A DNA stretch of 51,160 bases from an uncultured bacterium. GTDB lineage: Bacteria > Bacillota > Clostridia > Lachnospirales > Lachnospiraceae. Positions 51,084 to 51,160 of this stretch are shown here, one piece after another. How positions within the stretch are numbered: position 1 is the first letter of the stretch; the number at the start of each line of letters is the position of its first letter. Location: NCBI GenBank assembly GCA_947651225.1, contig CANSYK010000020.1, positions 1-51,160 on the forward strand. Direction: 5' to 3'. The notes beneath the pieces were generated by a model, which saw only the letters and a program-made list of their open reading frames with translations, did not search any database and was not told the origin of the DNA. A program made the position numbers and the translations under genes.

Positions 51084-51160
51084 ATGATGAAAATACGGGA
51101 ATATCTGAGAGAAAAACCACTTTTGTTTGATGGTGCAATGGGAACTTTTCTGGCAAAAAA
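51084..51160 (+). CDS. Homocysteine S-methyltransferase / methionine synthase, 5' end
   Basis: Only 25 codons are in the window. REYLREKPLLFDGAMGTFLA is the standard start of the homocysteine S-methyltransferase domain, found in MetH and in fused homocysteine methyltransferase/MTHFR proteins. GGAG lies 3 nt before the first ATG and 6 nt before the second, so the second (51087) may be the real start. The metF gene at 45467 would provide its methyl donor. Confidence 0.85.
   Translation, partial: MMKIREYLREKPLLFDGAMGTFLAK

Noticed and set aside
1-51160. tRNA, rRNA, phage, plasmid origin or intact insertion sequence
   Set aside because: No cloverleaf-like, rRNA-like, integrase, transposase or replication-initiator sequence was recognised on reading both strands; a dedicated search could still find a short RNA gene.

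Overview
The window is low-GC Firmicutes DNA, most like a gut Lachnospiraceae/Clostridia chromosome. The reasons are a six-gene rnfCDGEAB operon in clostridial order, a conserved gdpP-rplI-dnaB block, secreted plant-polysaccharide hydrolases with ricin-type tails, LytTR and YtrA-type regulators, and short Firmicutes families (TSCPD, DUF6774). The genus cannot be fixed from sequence alone. No tRNA, rRNA, CRISPR array or intact transposase was found.

Layout. 1-6.4 kb, minus strand: an OmpR-type two-component system followed by an ABC-2 transporter whose large permease is fused to an M1 metallopeptidase domain. Four 11-bp tandem boxes sit in front of the transporter. 6.4-11.6 kb: the Rnf ferredoxin:NAD+ oxidoreductase operon, with an unusual Cys- and Ala/Lys-rich tail on RnfE. 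11.6-18.1 kb: accessory DNA with a truncated LytTR regulator, a secreted amidase, a membrane-anchored propeller-like protein, gene relics, an XRE regulator and a TetR regulator with a clear operator. 18.1-26.5 kb: a GH5 glucanase, then housekeeping genes (pgi, dnaB, rplI, gdpP, an RNA methyltransferase). 26.7-32 kb: a zinc-ribbon/TPM pair and a five-gene GntR(YtrA)-ABC operon. 32-33.7 kb: a GH53 galactanase with its own promoter and operator-like palindrome. 33.8-42.7 kb, minus strand: a cluster of LytTR two-component genes, a tiny ORF, a secreted 135-residue protein, an anchored solute-binding-like protein, an anchored propeller-like protein, and an ABC-2 ATPase with a 714-residue permease. 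43-51 kb: a flavodoxin relic, a GH13 neopullulanase-like enzyme, metF, two MATE transporters, a DUF4352-like lipoprotein, a TSCPD-DUF6774-MATE operon, and the 5' end of a homocysteine methyltransferase gene running off the window.

The most unusual feature is dispersed repeats that interact with gene ends. (1) A roughly 75-bp two-hairpin element occurs five times; in four copies it lies between a Shine-Dalgarno-like sequence and a start codon, always in the same orientation. (2) A roughly 55-bp palindrome occurs as several full or partial copies, one of which encodes the C-terminus of a permease. (3) A palindrome ending in TAG on both strands supplies the stop codons of two convergent genes. 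How the genes work together: Rnf and the glycoside hydrolases fit a fermentative polysaccharide degrader; the three ABC-2 systems, each beside its own regulator, look like envelope-stress, peptide-export or immunity modules.
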